This document shows positions 6,778 through 7,868 of a DNA stretch of 7,868 bases, piece by piece. The stretch lies in NCBI GenBank assembly GCA_945885645.1, contig CAMCYV010000062.1:1-7868 (forward strand), given 5' to 3'. Positions within the stretch are counted from its first letter, which is position 1. Each line of letters begins with the position of its first letter. Source of the stretch: Bifidobacterium breve (lineage in GTDB: Bacteria > Actinomycetota > Actinomycetes > S36-B12). A model generated the notes under the pieces. The model saw nothing but the letters and a program-made list of their open reading frames with translations, was not told where the DNA came from and searched no databases. The position numbers and the translations under genes were made by a program.

Positions 6778-7827
6778 ATGGCAAGTCAAGAGCCGCAGAC
6801 TGCATCCCAATCCTTGGATGAGAAGAAATCCACGGAAATGAGTAAGAGACGTGTCCGCTGGACTTGGGCAGTAGCAGTCTTTGTAGCCATTCTCTATTGC
6901 TCTTCAGTGTTCTTTTACAACCGAAGTTTGCCAGTGGACCTAGGCTTCGCCACAGTCGAACCGTCATCGGATGGCGTCGGAGCTTACTTTGCGATGAGGG
7001 ACATCCAATTAGAGACCGATCGTGTGAGTGCCGATCTTTTGGTTACGTTTGGTGAGGAGCTTGCCGAATGCACCCCTTTATGTGGCCTGCGCGAGGATGT
7101 CACATTGCTCGTTTCTCCTTCAACACAGTCAGTCATAAAGCTCCCTCGCGGCACCCCCGCTGGTTATTCGATACCAATTGTGTTGTTCCTCGAGGGAGCC
7201 CCGTATAGCTACCCTTTCGACACCTACCTATCACGCGTTTACGTGCAAGCGGTGACCATAGATAGTGGTGGAACTGCCTACCCGGTTCCCCTTGTCACAG
7301 AATTTCTCGTTCCGGAGGGATTCGTGGGGTGGCAGATCCAACTGGGCTATCCCAACGCCGACGATAATGAGAATGTTGAATCCTTCCTCAAGAAGGACAG
7401 GGAGCAGGTGAATGCGGAATACGTAGCCCGCGCCCCAACTGTGATTGACAGCGGCCAAGCCTTTGGCTATCTGAGCATGGAACGCGCTTTCTCCACAAAA
7501 ATTATTGCCGTTTTGGTCTTGTTTTTGATGATCATTCTGGCAGGACTCGCGGTTATTGCCAGCCACGATGTTCAAGTTGGAAAGAAGTCCAATGACGGCC
7601 TTGGAATGGCAGCATGGCTAACGGGTTCACTCTTTGCGATGCCGGCGTTGCGGGCACTTCTCCCCGGAGCCCCTCCACTTGGATCCTGGATCGACATACT
7701 GGTGTTCTTCTGGGTGGAAATCGCAACCATGATTTCCCTTGCGACCTTTGTCCTTTTCTGGATAAGACAGACGACAATCAAGGGTCAGGAACCAATAGAA
7801 GAGCAAGCACCAGCAAAAGAGTCGTAG
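6778..7827 (+). CDS. DUF4436 family membrane protein
   Basis: The 349-residue product has a hydrophilic N-terminus, a first membrane helix (about 28-47), a large extracytoplasmic beta-type domain (about 50-235), and three C-terminal helices (about 241-261, 276-293 and 303-328). The domain contains the YPFDTY motif (145-150), and between the last helices lies the conserved block PALRALLPGAPPLGSWIDILVF. This topology and the Y-P-F-D and P-G-x-P-P-x-G-x-x-x-D signatures fit DUF4436, an actinobacterial family of unknown function. Cys98 and Cys102 lie close together in the outer domain. The frame is open back to an ATG at 6670, adding 36 residues, but that ATG has no ribosome site and the added residues precede a poorly hydrophobic region. 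ATG 6778 lies behind a TAnnnT box. An ATG at 6838 (MSKRRVRW) is a third possibility and would start just before the first helix. Confidence 0.85.
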   Translation: MASQEPQTASQSLDEKKSTEMSKRRVRWTWAVAVFVAILYCSSVFFYNRSLPVDLGFATVEPSSDGVGAYFAMRDIQLETDRVSADLLVTFGEELAECTPLCGLREDVTLLVSPSTQSVIKLPRGTPAGYSIPIVLFLEGAPYSYPFDTYLSRVYVQAVTIDSGGTAYPVPLVTEFLVPEGFVGWQIQLGYPNADDNENVESFLKKDREQVNAEYVARAPTVIDSGQAFGYLSMERAFSTKIIAVLVLFLMIILAGLAVIASHDVQVGKKSNDGLGMAAWLTGSLFAMPALRALLPGAPPLGSWIDILVFFWVEIATMISLATFVLFWIRQTTIKGQEPIEEQAPAKES

Positions 7828-7868
7828 CTGCCGAAACCCACGTGACGCGCTGTTGTTTTTGCAGGTGC

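Overview
The window looks like chromosomal DNA from an actinomycete. The evidence is a moderate-GC coding style, a PF03583-type secretory lipase, a DUF4436 membrane protein, and a likely leaderless start behind a TAnnnT box. A corynebacterial or microbacterial source is plausible, but the genus cannot be fixed from sequence alone. No tRNA, rRNA, insertion sequence, CRISPR array or phage gene was seen.

Layout, left to right: the last 26 codons of an unidentified + strand gene (1-81); a small three-helix membrane protein on the - strand (119-466); a membrane-anchored secretory lipase on the + strand (630-1862); a 16-bp perfect hairpin terminator (1948-1982); a DUF805 membrane protein on the - strand (1995-2414); a secreted protein with two apparent FxLYD-like beta domains on the + strand (2542-3504); a 971-residue type I restriction R-subunit-like nuclease/helicase on the - strand (3518-6433); a roughly 340-base gene-free stretch; and a DUF4436 membrane protein on the + strand (6778-7827). 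The strand flips at every gene, so each gene is probably transcribed alone, with three divergent control regions and three convergent junctions.

Most of the window is envelope biology: three integral membrane proteins, one exported lipase and one exported beta-rich protein. No shared pathway is evident. The exception is the large HsdR-like protein, which has no methyltransferase (HsdM) or specificity (HsdS) gene beside it. It starts with a DUF4145 domain carrying an R...GN...H signature, keeps all helicase motifs, and has E-T-E-K where the family normally has E-x-K in the nuclease site. A solitary HsdR-like protein with a changed nuclease site and an extra N-terminal, possibly HEPN-like domain is the best candidate here for an unusual defence or DNA-processing factor.
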